From: an uncultured Acidobacteriia bacterium | GTDB taxonomy: Bacteria; Acidobacteriota; Terriglobia; Bryobacterales; Bryobacteraceae | Assembly: GCA_903851195.1 (NCBI GenBank) | Contig: CAINNJ010000049.1 | Location: 216,855-280,854 of the forward strand | Length of the DNA stretch: 64,000 nucleotides | Reading direction: 5' to 3' | Made by a program: the position numbers and the translations under genes | Part shown: positions 54,315 to 63,636 of the stretch, piece by piece | Position numbering within the stretch: position 1 is the stretch's first letter | Layout of the letters: the number at the start of each line of letters is the position of its first letter | Notes under the pieces: generated by a model | Databases searched by the model: none | The model's input: only the letters and a program-made list of their open reading frames with translations | Told to the model about the DNA's origin: nothing

Positions 54315-55597
54315 TCCTGTTCACCATCCGCGCCATGTCCGTCCGCGTGCGCACCCGCGTGCACAACTCTGCTCAGGCGGACCTGCTCCACCCGCATCTC
54401 ATCACTTGCCATGACCTCCGCGCGAATGCCTTCCCGCTCGATCGCTTCCCCTGGCCTCGGAACCCGCCCCAGCCACTCCATCACCAGACCTCCGACCGTC
54501 GTCGACTCCACTTCCTCTTCGGGTCGAAAGCCCAGCAGATCCTGCACCCGCGACAAATCGAAATTGCCGGAAACCAGAAACCCGCCCTTCCCATCATCGG
54601 TCACGTCGCTGTCCGGCTCGTGTTCATCGCGGATCTCGCCGAGAATCACCTCCACCAGATCTTCCATCGTGACCAGCCCCGCCGTGTTCCCGTACTCGTC
54701 GATCACGATCACCATGTGCGCGCCTTCCTGCTGCATCTCGCGCATCAGATCGTCCACCGGCTTGGTCTCCGGCACGAACCGGATCGGACGCATCAGTTCG
54801 CGCACCGTGCGCGTCGTGCGGCTGCTCTCCGCCACCTCGAACATGTCGCGCACGTGCAGAAAGCCCACCACCTCGTCAATCGACCCCTGCCACACCGGAA
54901 TACGCGAATACTGCTCGTGCACCACCAGCTCATGCAGAGCCTGCAGCGTCTCGTCCGCCTGAATCGTGACCATATTCGGCCGCGGCGTCATGATCTCCCG
55001 GACGGTCTTGTCGCCGAACGCCACCACGCTCTGAATCAGCTTCCGGTCCTCTTCTTCGATCAGCCCCTCTTCAGCGCCCGCCGTGATCAGCGCGTCGATA
55101 TTCTCCGCCACCGTCGCCACGTCGTCGCCCGGCGCATCCTGCTTCACGATGTCGAGCAGCGAATGCAGAAAGCCCAGCCCCAGCACCAGCGGCCGCACAA
55201 TCAGCGCGCTCGCGTTGTAGAACGGCAGCAGGGAGTGCAGCCACTGCCCCGTCGTCCGCCGGAACAGCAACTGCGGCACCAGATACGCGCAGAGCAGCAT
55301 CGCCAGCCAGGACGCCGCAATCGCCTCCAGCAGCTCCGGCACCTTCATCGGTTCGCCGTCGATAAACTGCGCCAGCACCAGCACGCCAAAAGCCACCAGA
55401 CACGAATGCTTCCACAGCGAGAAACTCAACGAGCCCTCTTCCGAACGCAGCCCCAGCCGCGGCTCGAACTCGCTCTTGAAGTACTGCAGCGCGGGCAGTT
55501 CGCGCGTGCGGAGCCGCATTCCTTCCAGATAAAACGTCTGGATCGCCGTGAACAGAATCACCAGCACGAACAGCAGCAATAAAACGCCGATGATCAT
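54311..55597 (-). CDS. CorC/HlyC-type (CNNM) membrane protein
   Basis: 428 residues: a DUF21 membrane domain (~1-160, MIIGVLLLLFVLVILFTAIQ), tandem CBS domains (VREIMTPRPNMVTIQADETL ... VRELMRPIRFVPETKPVDDL), and a C-terminal CorC_HlyC domain (VSGNFDLSRVQDLLGF). These proteins act in magnesium/cobalt efflux or membrane ion homeostasis. The tail is rich in His, Asp and Gly (GAHADGHGADGEQE). It overlaps era and ybeY by four bases on each side, the usual order ybeY-corC-era. Confidence 0.93.
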   Translation of the reverse strand: MIIGVLLLLFVLVILFTAIQTFYLEGMRLRTRELPALQYFKSEFEPRLGLRSEEGSLSFSLWKHSCLVAFGVLVLAQFIDGEPMKVPELLEAIAASWLAMLLCAYLVPQLLFRRTTGQWLHSLLPFYNASALIVRPLVLGLGFLHSLLDIVKQDAPGDDVATVAENIDALITAGAEEGLIEEEDRKLIQSVVAFGDKTVREIMTPRPNMVTIQADETLQALHELVVHEQYSRIPVWQGSIDEVVGFLHVRDMFEVAESSRTTRTVRELMRPIRFVPETKPVDDLMREMQQEGAHMVIVIDEYGNTAGLVTMEDLVEVILGEIRDEHEPDSDVTDDGKGGFLVSGNFDLSRVQDLLGFRPEEEVESTTVGGLVMEWLGRVPRPGEAIEREGIRAEVMASDEMRVEQVRLSRVVHAGAHADGHGADGEQE

Positions 55598-56028
55598 GCC
55601 GTCCGCTCAATCAGGCCGCTCGCAAGCCCCAGCTTCTTCCGCCAGCGCCGCTCCGCCCGGTCCATCTCGCCCGCATCCGTTTCGTGGTCCAGCCCCGTCA
55701 GATGCAGCACGCCATGCAGCATCAGCACGCGCAGCTCGTCTTCCACCGAATGGCCGAACGCCTTCGCCTGTGCGCGCGCCCGCCCCAGTGAAATCGCGAT
55801 ATCTCCCAGGTAACCGTCTTCGCCCGGAAATGACAGGACGTCGGTCGCATAGTCCTTGCCCCGGAACTCCCGGTTCAGACGCTGCAACTCCGCGTCGCCG
55901 GTCACCAGACAGTGAAATTCCTTCCGCTTCGCGACGCGTTCACGGAGCGCCTCCGCGAAGGCGTCGAGTGCGGCAAGGTCGAGGTTGGCCGGCTTCCGCC
56001 GGAAAGTTAATAGTGGATCAGAGTTCAT
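55594..56028 (-). CDS. ybeY: Endoribonuclease YbeY
   Basis: 144 residues. The zinc site is HGVLHLTGLDHE (HGxLHLxGxDH). It processes 16S rRNA ends and controls quality of 70S ribosomes. It overlaps phoH by 11 bases and the corC-like gene by four bases. Confidence 0.95.
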   Translation of the reverse strand: MNSDPLLTFRRKPANLDLAALDAFAEALRERVAKRKEFHCLVTGDAELQRLNREFRGKDYATDVLSFPGEDGYLGDIAISLGRARAQAKAFGHSVEDELRVLMLHGVLHLTGLDHETDAGEMDRAERRWRKKLGLASGLIERTA

Positions 56029-57076
56029 TTGTGGCCGGCAAAAATACTGCCGGCTCGGGCTTCGTTTGCGGCGTCGGGACGGGGTCCGCCGCGGGAGGCT
56101 CGGCCAGTTTCAGCGACAGCTGGCGTCCCGCTATCCCTTCATTGTACTTCTCGTAAGCGCGGACAATACGCTGCACCAGGCTGTGCCGCACCACGTCCCG
56201 CTCGTCGAAATGCACGAAGGATATCCCCTCCACGCCCCGCAGCACCTCGGTCGCTTCCAGCAACCCGCTGCGTTTGTTGCTCGGCAGATCCATCTGCGTC
56301 AGATCGCCGGTCACCACCATCTTGGAATTGAAGCCCTGGCGCGTCAGCACCATCTTCATCTGCTCCGTCGTGGTGTTCTGGGCCTCGTCGAGAATAATGA
56401 AACTGTCGTTCAGCGTGCGTCCCCGCATGAACGCAAGCGGCGCCACTTCAATCGACAACCGCTCGATCAGCTTCTCCACCTTCTCGGCTTCCAGCATGTC
56501 GTACAAAGCGTCGTAAAGTGGCCGCAGATACGGATCCACCTTCTCCTGCAGCGTGCCGGGCAAAAACCCCAGCCGTTCGCCCGCTTCCACCGCCGGACGC
56601 GTCAGAATAATCCGGCTCACCCGCTTGCTCACCAGCGCCTGAATCGCCATCGCGACCGCCAGATACGTTTTCCCCGTGCCCGCCGGCCCAATGCCGAACG
56701 TCAGATCGTTCCGCTCGATCGCTTCCAGATACCGCCGCTGCGTCACCGTCTTCGGCGCCAGCAGCTTCTTGCCGAAACTCCGCTGCTTCCCGCTGTTGAC
56801 CAGATTTCGCAGCGTTACCTCGGGATCGGCGGTCACCACCCGAAGCAGGCTGTTCAGGTCTCCGTTCTTAAAGACCTGACCCTCCCGGACCAGCGCGAAG
56901 TAATCTTCAAAGATCTGCTCCGCCCTCGCCACGGGACCGGGTTCGCCCTCGATTTCAATAACGTCGTCTCCCAGACGCGTCGTGACGTTCAGCCCCGCTT
57001 CGATAAGCCGGAGATTTTCGTCCTTCGTTCCAAACAGTCCTTCAATGCCACGGCTGACCTGTACGCTTGATTTCAT
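56018..57076 (-). CDS. phoH: PhoH-like ATPase
   Basis: 352 residues. P-loop GPAGTGKTYLAVAMAIQAL, then EAGERLGFLPGTLQEKVDPY, Walker B-like FIILDEAQNTT and sensor VTGDLTQMDLP. The N-terminus carries a KH-like region. It is an RNA-linked ATPase that pairs with YbeY in many bacteria. It is the first gene of the operon ending at the NUDIX gene. A CCCCTTTGAAGGGG palindrome lies about 60 bases upstream (57138-57151). Confidence 0.94.
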   Translation of the reverse strand: MKSSVQVSRGIEGLFGTKDENLRLIEAGLNVTTRLGDDVIEIEGEPGPVARAEQIFEDYFALVREGQVFKNGDLNSLLRVVTADPEVTLRNLVNSGKQRSFGKKLLAPKTVTQRRYLEAIERNDLTFGIGPAGTGKTYLAVAMAIQALVSKRVSRIILTRPAVEAGERLGFLPGTLQEKVDPYLRPLYDALYDMLEAEKVEKLIERLSIEVAPLAFMRGRTLNDSFIILDEAQNTTTEQMKMVLTRQGFNSKMVVTGDLTQMDLPSNKRSGLLEATEVLRGVEGISFVHFDERDVVRHSLVQRIVRAYEKYNEGIAGRQLSLKLAEPPAADPVPTPQTKPEPAVFLPATNEL

Positions 57077-57198
57077 TGAGGTGAAGGTAGATCGAAAACA
57101 GCAGGGAATGAGGCGGTGCTTTGCGGAATGACGTGAGCCCCTTTGAAGGGGTTGGACAAGACCATCCGTTCGGAGTATAACACCGGCCGCCGGAACAT

Positions 57199-57690
57199 CT
57201 ATGCGGAAACAGCCAGTTTGGCCGCGCTGATCGCCTGCCCCACATGACGCTGCCCGTGCTCCGCGATGTGGATCGCGAGGCCTGCCGCCGTGACGCGCAG
57301 CCGCTGCCGCCCCACCTCGCGCACCGCGCCGAAATCCGCCGGATCCAGTTCCCGGACCAGCGCCTCATACCACTGGAAAGCCGCCTCGATCTCCGCCAGC
57401 AGTTGGTCCGCGGATTCCCCGCCGGCGTTCTCCATCGGAATCGCCCAGAGCTGTTCCTCGGAAAGCTGACCGCCCGCCAGATACGTACACAACCGCCGTG
57501 TGCTGCCCGCCAGATGTTTTGCGTGAAATCCCGCCGAAGTCATCCCGAACGGCGTCGCCCACACCTGCGCCGAGTTCAGCGGCCGCAGCGCAAACTCGAT
57601 ATCTTCCCGAATCTGCGCGCTGGCCCGGAGGAGATGGCCCGTGACCGGATGCAGGTCAGGCAGCACTCCCCTCAGCCAGGGCTCAGTCAT
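57199..57690 (-). CDS. DinB-superfamily protein
   Basis: 163 residues from the ATG at 57690; a TTG at 57699 is also open. DinB bundle with metal-ligand His in GFHAKHLAGSTRRLCTYL and IHIAEHGQRHVGQAISAA. It is 9 bases beyond the stop of the upstream ATP-grasp-like gene, in the duplicated junction described separately. Catalytic role unknown. Confidence 0.82.
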   Translation of the reverse strand: MTEPWLRGVLPDLHPVTGHLLRASAQIREDIEFALRPLNSAQVWATPFGMTSAGFHAKHLAGSTRRLCTYLAGGQLSEEQLWAIPMENAGGESADQLLAEIEAAFQWYEALVRELDPADFGAVREVGRQRLRVTAAGLAIHIAEHGQRHVGQAISAAKLAVSA

Positions 57691-57713
57691 TAAGCTCAAT
57701 CATTAAGCTTTGG
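57688..57713. repeat. 13-bp near-perfect tandem duplication at a stop/start junction
   Basis: On the coding strand AGCTTAATGATTG is followed by AGCTTAATGACTG with one mismatch. The TAA in the upstream unit ends the ATP-grasp-like gene, and the ATG in the downstream unit starts the DinB gene. A single unit would give the overlapping junction TAATG. This is the same kind of duplication as at 542-575. Confidence 0.85.
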
Positions 57714-59079
57714 TGTCAATGATGAACGTCGGAGCAATCCCCGAAGCCGGCGAGTAAGTCCCCGCGCCTTCCGAAGACACATAGCTCGAACAGCTCGCCA
57801 CTTTACCCAGATAAGCCTGCGGCTGCACATCCACCTGCATCTCTTTGAATTCCAGATGCCCGTAACTCATCAGCGGAAACAGCGTGCGCGTCGGCACCAC
57901 GCGCTCCTGCACCACGTACGGCGCTCTCTGAGCCTCGCGAATCGCCCGCGCCCAAGCCCCGTCGTCATGCTCGAAACCGACAAAACTGTGCAGGTCCGTA
58001 TACTCATCGTTCGGACGCAGCACCAGCTTTTCCCGGTTCTGCTTAATGAATTCGAGCAAGTCCACGGTTTCTTCCTGATAAGTGGCCTTACCCGCTTTCA
58101 CTACCCGCGTCCACGGCACATGCTCTTTAATCGCCTTGCGCTCATGCAGCGGGAACCGAGCCACCAGCGCGTCTTCCGTAAGCAGCGCGAACATCGCCTT
58201 CTTATGCGAAAGCTCCGACCGGAAGCTGTTCACGATGCAGACATTGTGATCCTGATAAGCCTGCACCAGCGGATGATTCAGCGTAAAGCGCAGCAAGAAC
58301 TCCTGCGCGCTGATACGCCGGTAAATCAGATCGATATCGAACCCGTTCGCGCGCAGCACGCCGTTCTTATATTCCAGCTGATCGGGCGCAATCAGTTCCG
58401 TCTGAAAACCTTCCGCCCGGAAATACTCGCGGAAAATCTCATACTCACTGCGGCCAGTCGCGCTCCGGAACTCGAGAATGCCGATATTGGGATTTCTTCC
58501 CTGACCCGCCGCGCCCGCGCCCTTGCCAACGCCGAACATCTTATAAGCCTTCAGCAGCGCACTCAGGAACGGCTTCTTCCCGCCCACCCGCGTCAGGTTA
58601 TAACGGCGCCGGAATTCCTTCACCGGCGGACAGTCGTAAAACAGATCCGACAGACCCTCCGCGTACGCGGCTCCCGAAAGAGCGTCCGCGTTATACTGCA
58701 GGACATGCAGCGAGCCGTTCTGAATCTGCAGATCGAGTTGGGCCGATACCTCGGACATCTCGTATCCAGGATCGATCGCGGCCAGCATTTTCTCGGCGGG
58801 AAACAGCTGCATGCGGGACAGCAACTGAGGAGAGGCCAAAGCAAGCCGCAGCATTCGATCCACGGCTGAAACCAGAGCTTCGCCGGTTTTGACCAGATTG
58901 TCGTACTGCTTCTGGGTGACAAAATTCGGCCGTAAGAAGGGACAGAGAAGTCGGCCGCCGGCGGATAGCTGCCGCGCCTCCATCTCGTCCTGTAAATTTT
59001 TGACCCACCGCAGGTCGCGGTAAGGCTCGGATTCGAGGATCCGATGATACCGGGCGATCGCCTCGTCCAACTGCGTCAT
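57703..59079 (-). CDS. Circularly permuted ATP-grasp-like protein
   Basis: 458 residues from the ATG at 59079; the frame extends to 59274 but that part is not protein-like. The region ISAQEFLLRFTLNHPLVQAY and SELSHKKAMFALLTEDAL ... EHVPWTRVV ... KLVLRPNDEYTDLHSFVGFE fits a circularly permuted ATP-grasp (DUF404/407 type). The substrate is unknown; such enzymes ligate carboxylates to amines or peptides. It is the first gene of a two-gene unit with DinB; a dyad at 59113-59135 lies upstream. Confidence 0.75.
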   Translation of the reverse strand: MTQLDEAIARYHRILESEPYRDLRWVKNLQDEMEARQLSAGGRLLCPFLRPNFVTQKQYDNLVKTGEALVSAVDRMLRLALASPQLLSRMQLFPAEKMLAAIDPGYEMSEVSAQLDLQIQNGSLHVLQYNADALSGAAYAEGLSDLFYDCPPVKEFRRRYNLTRVGGKKPFLSALLKAYKMFGVGKGAGAAGQGRNPNIGILEFRSATGRSEYEIFREYFRAEGFQTELIAPDQLEYKNGVLRANGFDIDLIYRRISAQEFLLRFTLNHPLVQAYQDHNVCIVNSFRSELSHKKAMFALLTEDALVARFPLHERKAIKEHVPWTRVVKAGKATYQEETVDLLEFIKQNREKLVLRPNDEYTDLHSFVGFEHDDGAWARAIREAQRAPYVVQERVVPTRTLFPLMSYGHLEFKEMQVDVQPQAYLGKVASCSSYVSSEGAGTYSPASGIAPTFIIDTKA

Positions 59080-59112
59080 TTTTCGGGGGTACCGTCTCTG
59101 CAACGCAGTATG

Positions 59113-59135
59113 ACACAAAAAATTGACGTTTGTGT
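59113..59135 (-). promoter_or_regulatory. Inverted repeat in the promoter region of the ATP-grasp-like gene
   Basis: ACACAAA-N9-TTTGTGT, a 7-bp perfect dyad, is centred about 45 bases upstream of the ATG at 59079. On the minus strand TTACAC and CATACT, 17 bases apart, could be the -35 and -10 boxes and the dyad falls between or over them. Operator-like; tentative. Confidence 0.45.
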
Positions 59136-59367
59136 AACCGCGTACCCTCTCTTCGCCTGTAAACACCTGATAACAATCCAAATAATTTATGCGGAGTGGC
59201 CTCCCGCCCGTGTCATAATTACCACGCCTGCGGGAAAACGGCGCCTCGGGAGGTAACATCTCCAGTTTGCGCACCCTCCGCCCCCGCGGACGGTCCGCCT
59301 CTCCCCGAATCGGGTTGAACGACGCCGGAAGTCCTTTCGGTAGAATTAGGATTCACAAGGCTTTTCC

Positions 59368-60159
59368 ATGACGCAAAAGCGCAAGAGCCGCCTAACTCGG
59401 CGCCAGATATCGGACGAACCACCCGTCCAGCCGGGTTCGGCGGCTGAACTTGCGCGCACTCCTCAAAAGCGCAAGAGCCGCCTAACCGGGCCCCAAGCAT
59501 CGGCCGAACTATCCGTTCAGCCGGGTTCGGCGGCTGAACTTGCGCGCACTCCTCAAAAGCGCAAGAGCCGCCTAACCCGGCCCCAAACATCGGCCGAACA
59601 ACCCGTTCAGCCGGGTTCGGCGGCTGAACTCGCGCCGACTCCTCAAAAGCACACCGAAGTTGTGGCCATCTACCCCGGCTCTTTCGACCCCATCACCACC
59701 GGCCACCTCGACGTGATCGAGCGCGGCTCCCGCCTCTTCGACCGCCTCATCGTCTCCGTCCTCCACAACGGCTCCAAATCGCCCCTCTTCAGCGTCCCCG
59801 AACGTATCGAAATGCTCACCGAGGCCGTCGCCCCCTTCCCCAACGTGGAAGTCGACTGCTTCGGCGGCCTCCTCGCCGACTACGCCCTCAGCAAAGACGC
59901 CCGCGTCATCCTGCGCGGCATCCGCGCCATCTCCGATTATGAGAACGAACTGCAGATGGCCCTCATGAACCGCCGCCTGCAGCCCGGCCTCGAAACCGTT
60001 TTCCTCCTCGCCGGAGAAGCCTTCTCCTTCATCAGCTCACGCCTGGTCAAGGAAGTCATCTCCCTCGGCGGAAATATTGGCGGCCTCGTGCCGCCACTTG
60101 TAGAACAAAGACTGCGTGAGCGATTGCGGGCGCCCCTCGCCTCCTCGCAGGCGCAGTAA
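59368..60159 (+). CDS. coaD: Phosphopantetheine adenylyltransferase with repetitive N-terminal extension
   Basis: 263 residues, about 100 longer than normal. The enzyme part starts near residue 96 with EVVAIYPGSFDPITTGHLDV and continues through LRGIRAISDYENELQMALMN to ISSRLVKEVISLGG, giving the T/HxGH nucleotidyltransferase motifs; it makes dephospho-CoA. The ATG at 59368 has CAAGG eight bases upstream. Directly after ATG-ACG come three 90-bp in-frame repeats (30 residues each), then CAAAAGCACACC leads into the enzyme. A GTG at 59662 could start a normal-length protein but has no ribosome binding site. Between repeats most differences change the amino acid, so the extension shows little sign of constraint. 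Confidence 0.9.
   Translation: MTQKRKSRLTRRQISDEPPVQPGSAAELARTPQKRKSRLTGPQASAELSVQPGSAAELARTPQKRKSRLTRPQTSAEQPVQPGSAAELAPTPQKHTEVVAIYPGSFDPITTGHLDVIERGSRLFDRLIVSVLHNGSKSPLFSVPERIEMLTEAVAPFPNVEVDCFGGLLADYALSKDARVILRGIRAISDYENELQMALMNRRLQPGLETVFLLAGEAFSFISSRLVKEVISLGGNIGGLVPPLVEQRLRERLRAPLASSQAQ
59374..59643. repeat. Three 90-bp tandem repeats in the 5' part of coaD
   Basis: Units at 59374-59463, 59464-59553 and 59554-59643, each starting CAAAAGCGCAAGAGCCGCCT and containing the dyad CAGCCG-N7-CGGCTG. Unit length is a multiple of three, so the reading frame is kept. The unit starts with nearly the same bases (CAAAAGC) as the coaD sequence that follows, suggesting duplication with that word at the joints. 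Confidence 0.95.
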
Positions 60160-60183
60160 CATCCCACGAAAAGACATTTACTT

Positions 60184-61385
<1,202 letters not shown>

Positions 61386-61389
<4 letters not shown>

Positions 61390-62195
61390 TTCTGCCCACG
61401 CGCCTCGTCCCCACACCTCACTACCGGGTGTGGGGCACGGCGCAAACGGAACCCTGGCACCCCAATCCGGAACGCCGCGAAATCGGAGAAATCTGGTTCG
61501 CGGCTTCCCCCAACATCCCCCTGCTCGTTAAGCTTTTGTTCACCTCCGGCCCGCTGTCCGTCCAGGTCCATCCCGAAGACGACTACGCCCGTCTCCACGA
61601 AAACTCCGCCGGCAAGACCGAGATGTGGCACGTCCTCCGCGCCGAACCCGGCGCCCAGGTTTCGCTCGGCCTCCGCGAACGCATCACCCCCGAACGTCTG
61701 CGCGAAGCCTCCCTGTCCGGCGAAATCGAGCAGCTTCTCAACTGGATCCCCGCCCGCCCCGGCGACACTTTCTTCGTCCCCGCGGGCACCATCCACGCCA
61801 TCGGCGGCGGCCTCGTGCTCTGCGAAGTCCAGCAGTTTTCCGACGTGACCTACCGGCTTTATGACTACGGCCGCGGCCGCGAACTCCATCTGGATCACGG
61901 CATGGCCGTGTCTTCCCTGGAGCCATTCACGCCGCTCGCGCAAAAGCGCGTTACCGAAGGCGTCACCCTCCTCGCCGAGTGCCCGTACTTCCGCACCGAA
62001 CGCCTCACCGTAAACGGCCGCATCGACTGCCCCGTATATCCAAAACCGGCGATCTACGTCGCGCTCGAAGGAGAAGGTCTCCTCGCCGGCCAGCCCTTCC
62101 GCCCGGGCGACGCCTGGGAAGTCCCCGCCGAGGCCCCGCCTTTCCTCATCGAAAGCCCCTACGCCGCCTTCCTCAGAACCTCCGAGCCCCAGTAA
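61386..62195 (+). CDS. manA: Mannose-6-phosphate isomerase-like protein
   Basis: 269 residues from a TTG inside TTGATT (TTGA overlap with the aspC stop). Zinc-cupin motifs SVQVHPEDDYA and GKTEMWHVLRAEPGAQ, then NWIPARPGDTFFVPAGTIHA with the His ligand, CEVQQFSDVTYRLYDYGR and the last GRIDCPVYPKP. It interconverts mannose-6-P and fructose-6-P for surface polysaccharide synthesis. Shorter than E. coli ManA but of the usual size for the short bacterial type. The REP-like element lies just after. Confidence 0.85.
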
Positions 62196-62224
62196 TCGCT
62201 AACCAATCTGAACCTCTTCTCCCG

Positions 62225-62280
62225 ATGTGGGGCGGGATGGAATCCTGCGGCGGGTTGGAAACCCGCCAAAAGCGCCCATG
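62225..62280. repeat. Palindromic dispersed repeat, copy 2
   Basis: Related to the element at 12816-12872: starts ATGTGGGGCGG, shares the 19-base core at 62247-62265, and ends in AGCGCCCAT, a degenerate complement of the left end. The inner hairpin is GGCGGGTT-GGA-AACCCGCC. It lies between the converging manA and vapC genes, where it could act as a terminator. Confidence 0.75.
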
Positions 62281-62313
62281 ACCAACCGGCGCACAGATTG
62301 AGAGCCCGTGGAT

Positions 62314-62715
62314 CTACCAGACGGTGTGAAGACTCGCGCAGCGTATGCGCGCGTCGCGGCTGATAACGGGTACCTGGAAGTAAATCGCTGTCGCGGCCAC
62401 GATGCGGTCGGGCATGTCGGGCACCTCGGCACGGGATATCTGCCGCATGGACTGCACAACCTCGGCGGTCAAGGCCGCCTCGGTGAATACATGCTCCGGG
62501 TTGTTCAATGCGCGGCTGAGTCCGTCATAGGCAGAAAGGGGCAGCCGGTTCTTTTCGACAAGATAAACCAGTTCGGCCATGCTGATAGCAGAAACGGCGA
62601 CCTTATGCCGTTTGGCCGCTGCCGTCTGAATAAAATCCTCTGCCGTGCGGGAAAGTTTCGCGTCTCCAAACAGGTGCCAGAGTGCCGTGTGCGTATCGGC
62701 GACACCGACAATCAT
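62314..62715 (-). CDS. vapC: VapC-like PIN-domain toxin
   Basis: 133 residues. The PIN acidic centre is seen in VADTHTALWHL, the middle Glu in AISMAELVYLVEK, and DMPDRIVAATAIYFQVPVIS with RDARIR near the end. Such toxins are site-specific ribonucleases. The start directly follows the antitoxin stop, the standard arrangement. Confidence 0.9.
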   Translation of the reverse strand: MIVGVADTHTALWHLFGDAKLSRTAEDFIQTAAAKRHKVAVSAISMAELVYLVEKNRLPLSAYDGLSRALNNPEHVFTEAALTAEVVQSMRQISRAEVPDMPDRIVAATAIYFQVPVISRDARIRCASLHTVW

Positions 62716-62970
62716 CTAAAAGCCTTCTCCGAAGCTGTGGAACATATCGGCGCGGTTGGCGTCGATTTCTTCGGCGGTCGGCGCGGGGCCGTATGAGGCG
62801 AGGCTCCCAAATCCGGTTTCAAACGGAGGCAGCGACAGGGTAACCGCGGACGGCGACAGATCCCGTTCCAAAAGCGTGCGGACATAGCCCGCCTCGGAAA
62901 CCCCCTGTGCGTTGGCGTGGGCTTTCAGCGCGGATTCAAGATTGTCGGGAAGCTCGATGGTCAAAGTCAT
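62716..62970 (-). CDS. vapB: VapB-like antitoxin
   Basis: 84 residues. N-terminal ribbon-helix-helix pattern (MTLTIELPDNLESALKAHAN, VSEAGYVRTLLER) followed by an acidic, proline-rich tail (APTAEEIDANRADMFHSFGE) that would cap the toxin. Its promoter has no repeats visible. The toxin is the next gene. Confidence 0.85.
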   Translation of the reverse strand: MTLTIELPDNLESALKAHANAQGVSEAGYVRTLLERDLSPSAVTLSLPPFETGFGSLASYGPAPTAEEIDANRADMFHSFGEGF

Positions 62971-63068
62971 GGCCGGGGTTGCCTTCTGGCTCCAATTGTA
63001 ACGATTTGGTCGATTCGGTCAACGAAGGCCGGATTCCGGCGGTTCACAGCTCGGATCTGCGCACCGCC

Positions 63069-63320
63069 TCACTCCCAAACCGCTGGCACCCCGTACCGGA
63101 ACAAGGTCGAATCGGCGGTCACGATCGTGCCTTCCTCAGCCAGCGCCTGCGCCACCAGCATGCGGTCGAACGGATCGCGGTGGATGGCAGCTAAGGTATT
63201 CAGCCGGTCGACGTGGGACACACGAATCGGCAGCACTTTCAGCGACGACCGCGTCACATAGCGCTGCCACCAGGGCCACGGGTCGGCAACAGGAGCGTTC
63301 GGCCGATCCCTTTTGAGCAT
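63069..63320 (-). pseudogene. Remnant of a PIN-domain toxin
   Basis: Only the C-terminal half of a PIN domain is recognisable: SLKVLPIRVSHVDRLNTLAA, HRDPFDRMLVAQALAEEG and TIVTADSTLFRYGVPAVW. The N-terminal strand with the first catalytic Asp (DTH-type) is missing; upstream in this frame (LKRDRPNAPVADPWPWW) is unrelated sequence. It is a decayed second toxin gene close to the intact pair. Confidence 0.65.
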
Positions 63321-63474
63321 CAGTTCCCAACAAGAGACGAAAAGCCTCTACTTCTTCATCCGTCATCGACTGCCACCAATCGTCACTCGCCAGAACTTCC
63401 CGGCTAATTGCCGGGTCGTTCCGCCCTGCGCCGAGAGGGAAGGCCCGCTTTCGCGCCGGTACAAACTCAGGCAT
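63136..63474 (-). CDS. Doubtful ORF upstream of the PIN remnant
   Basis: From ATG 63474, the first ~50 residues (MPEFVPARKRAFPLGAGRND, PAISREVLASDDWWQSMTDE, EVEAFRLLLG) look like a short protein; the rest overlaps the PIN remnant in another frame and has no protein character. It may be the antitoxin end of the lost pair or an unrelated fragment whose stop was lost. Confidence 0.3.
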   Translation of the reverse strand: MPEFVPARKRAFPLGAGRNDPAISREVLASDDWWQSMTDEEVEAFRLLLGTDAQKGSAERSCCRPVALVAALCDAVVAESAADSCVPRRPAEYLSCHPPRSVRPHAGGAGAG

Positions 63475-63636
63475 ATTTGCATCTTAGTCCTGAAATCGGA
63501 CCAAGGTCCACCCCGGATCCGTTCACAAGTCTCCAAAATATTTCTACCTCTTACATTCCAAATCACTTACCACCCATCCCGTCGCCCCGAACCACTCGAC
63601 TCTCACCCTTACCCTGATATCTCTGGGGCAGAACTT

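Noticed and set aside
59219..59590. Minus-strand frame with the repeated phrase GGSCAFEECAQVQPPNPA
   Set aside because: It is the antisense of the coaD 90-bp repeats; the periodicity comes from the repeat, not from a protein domain.
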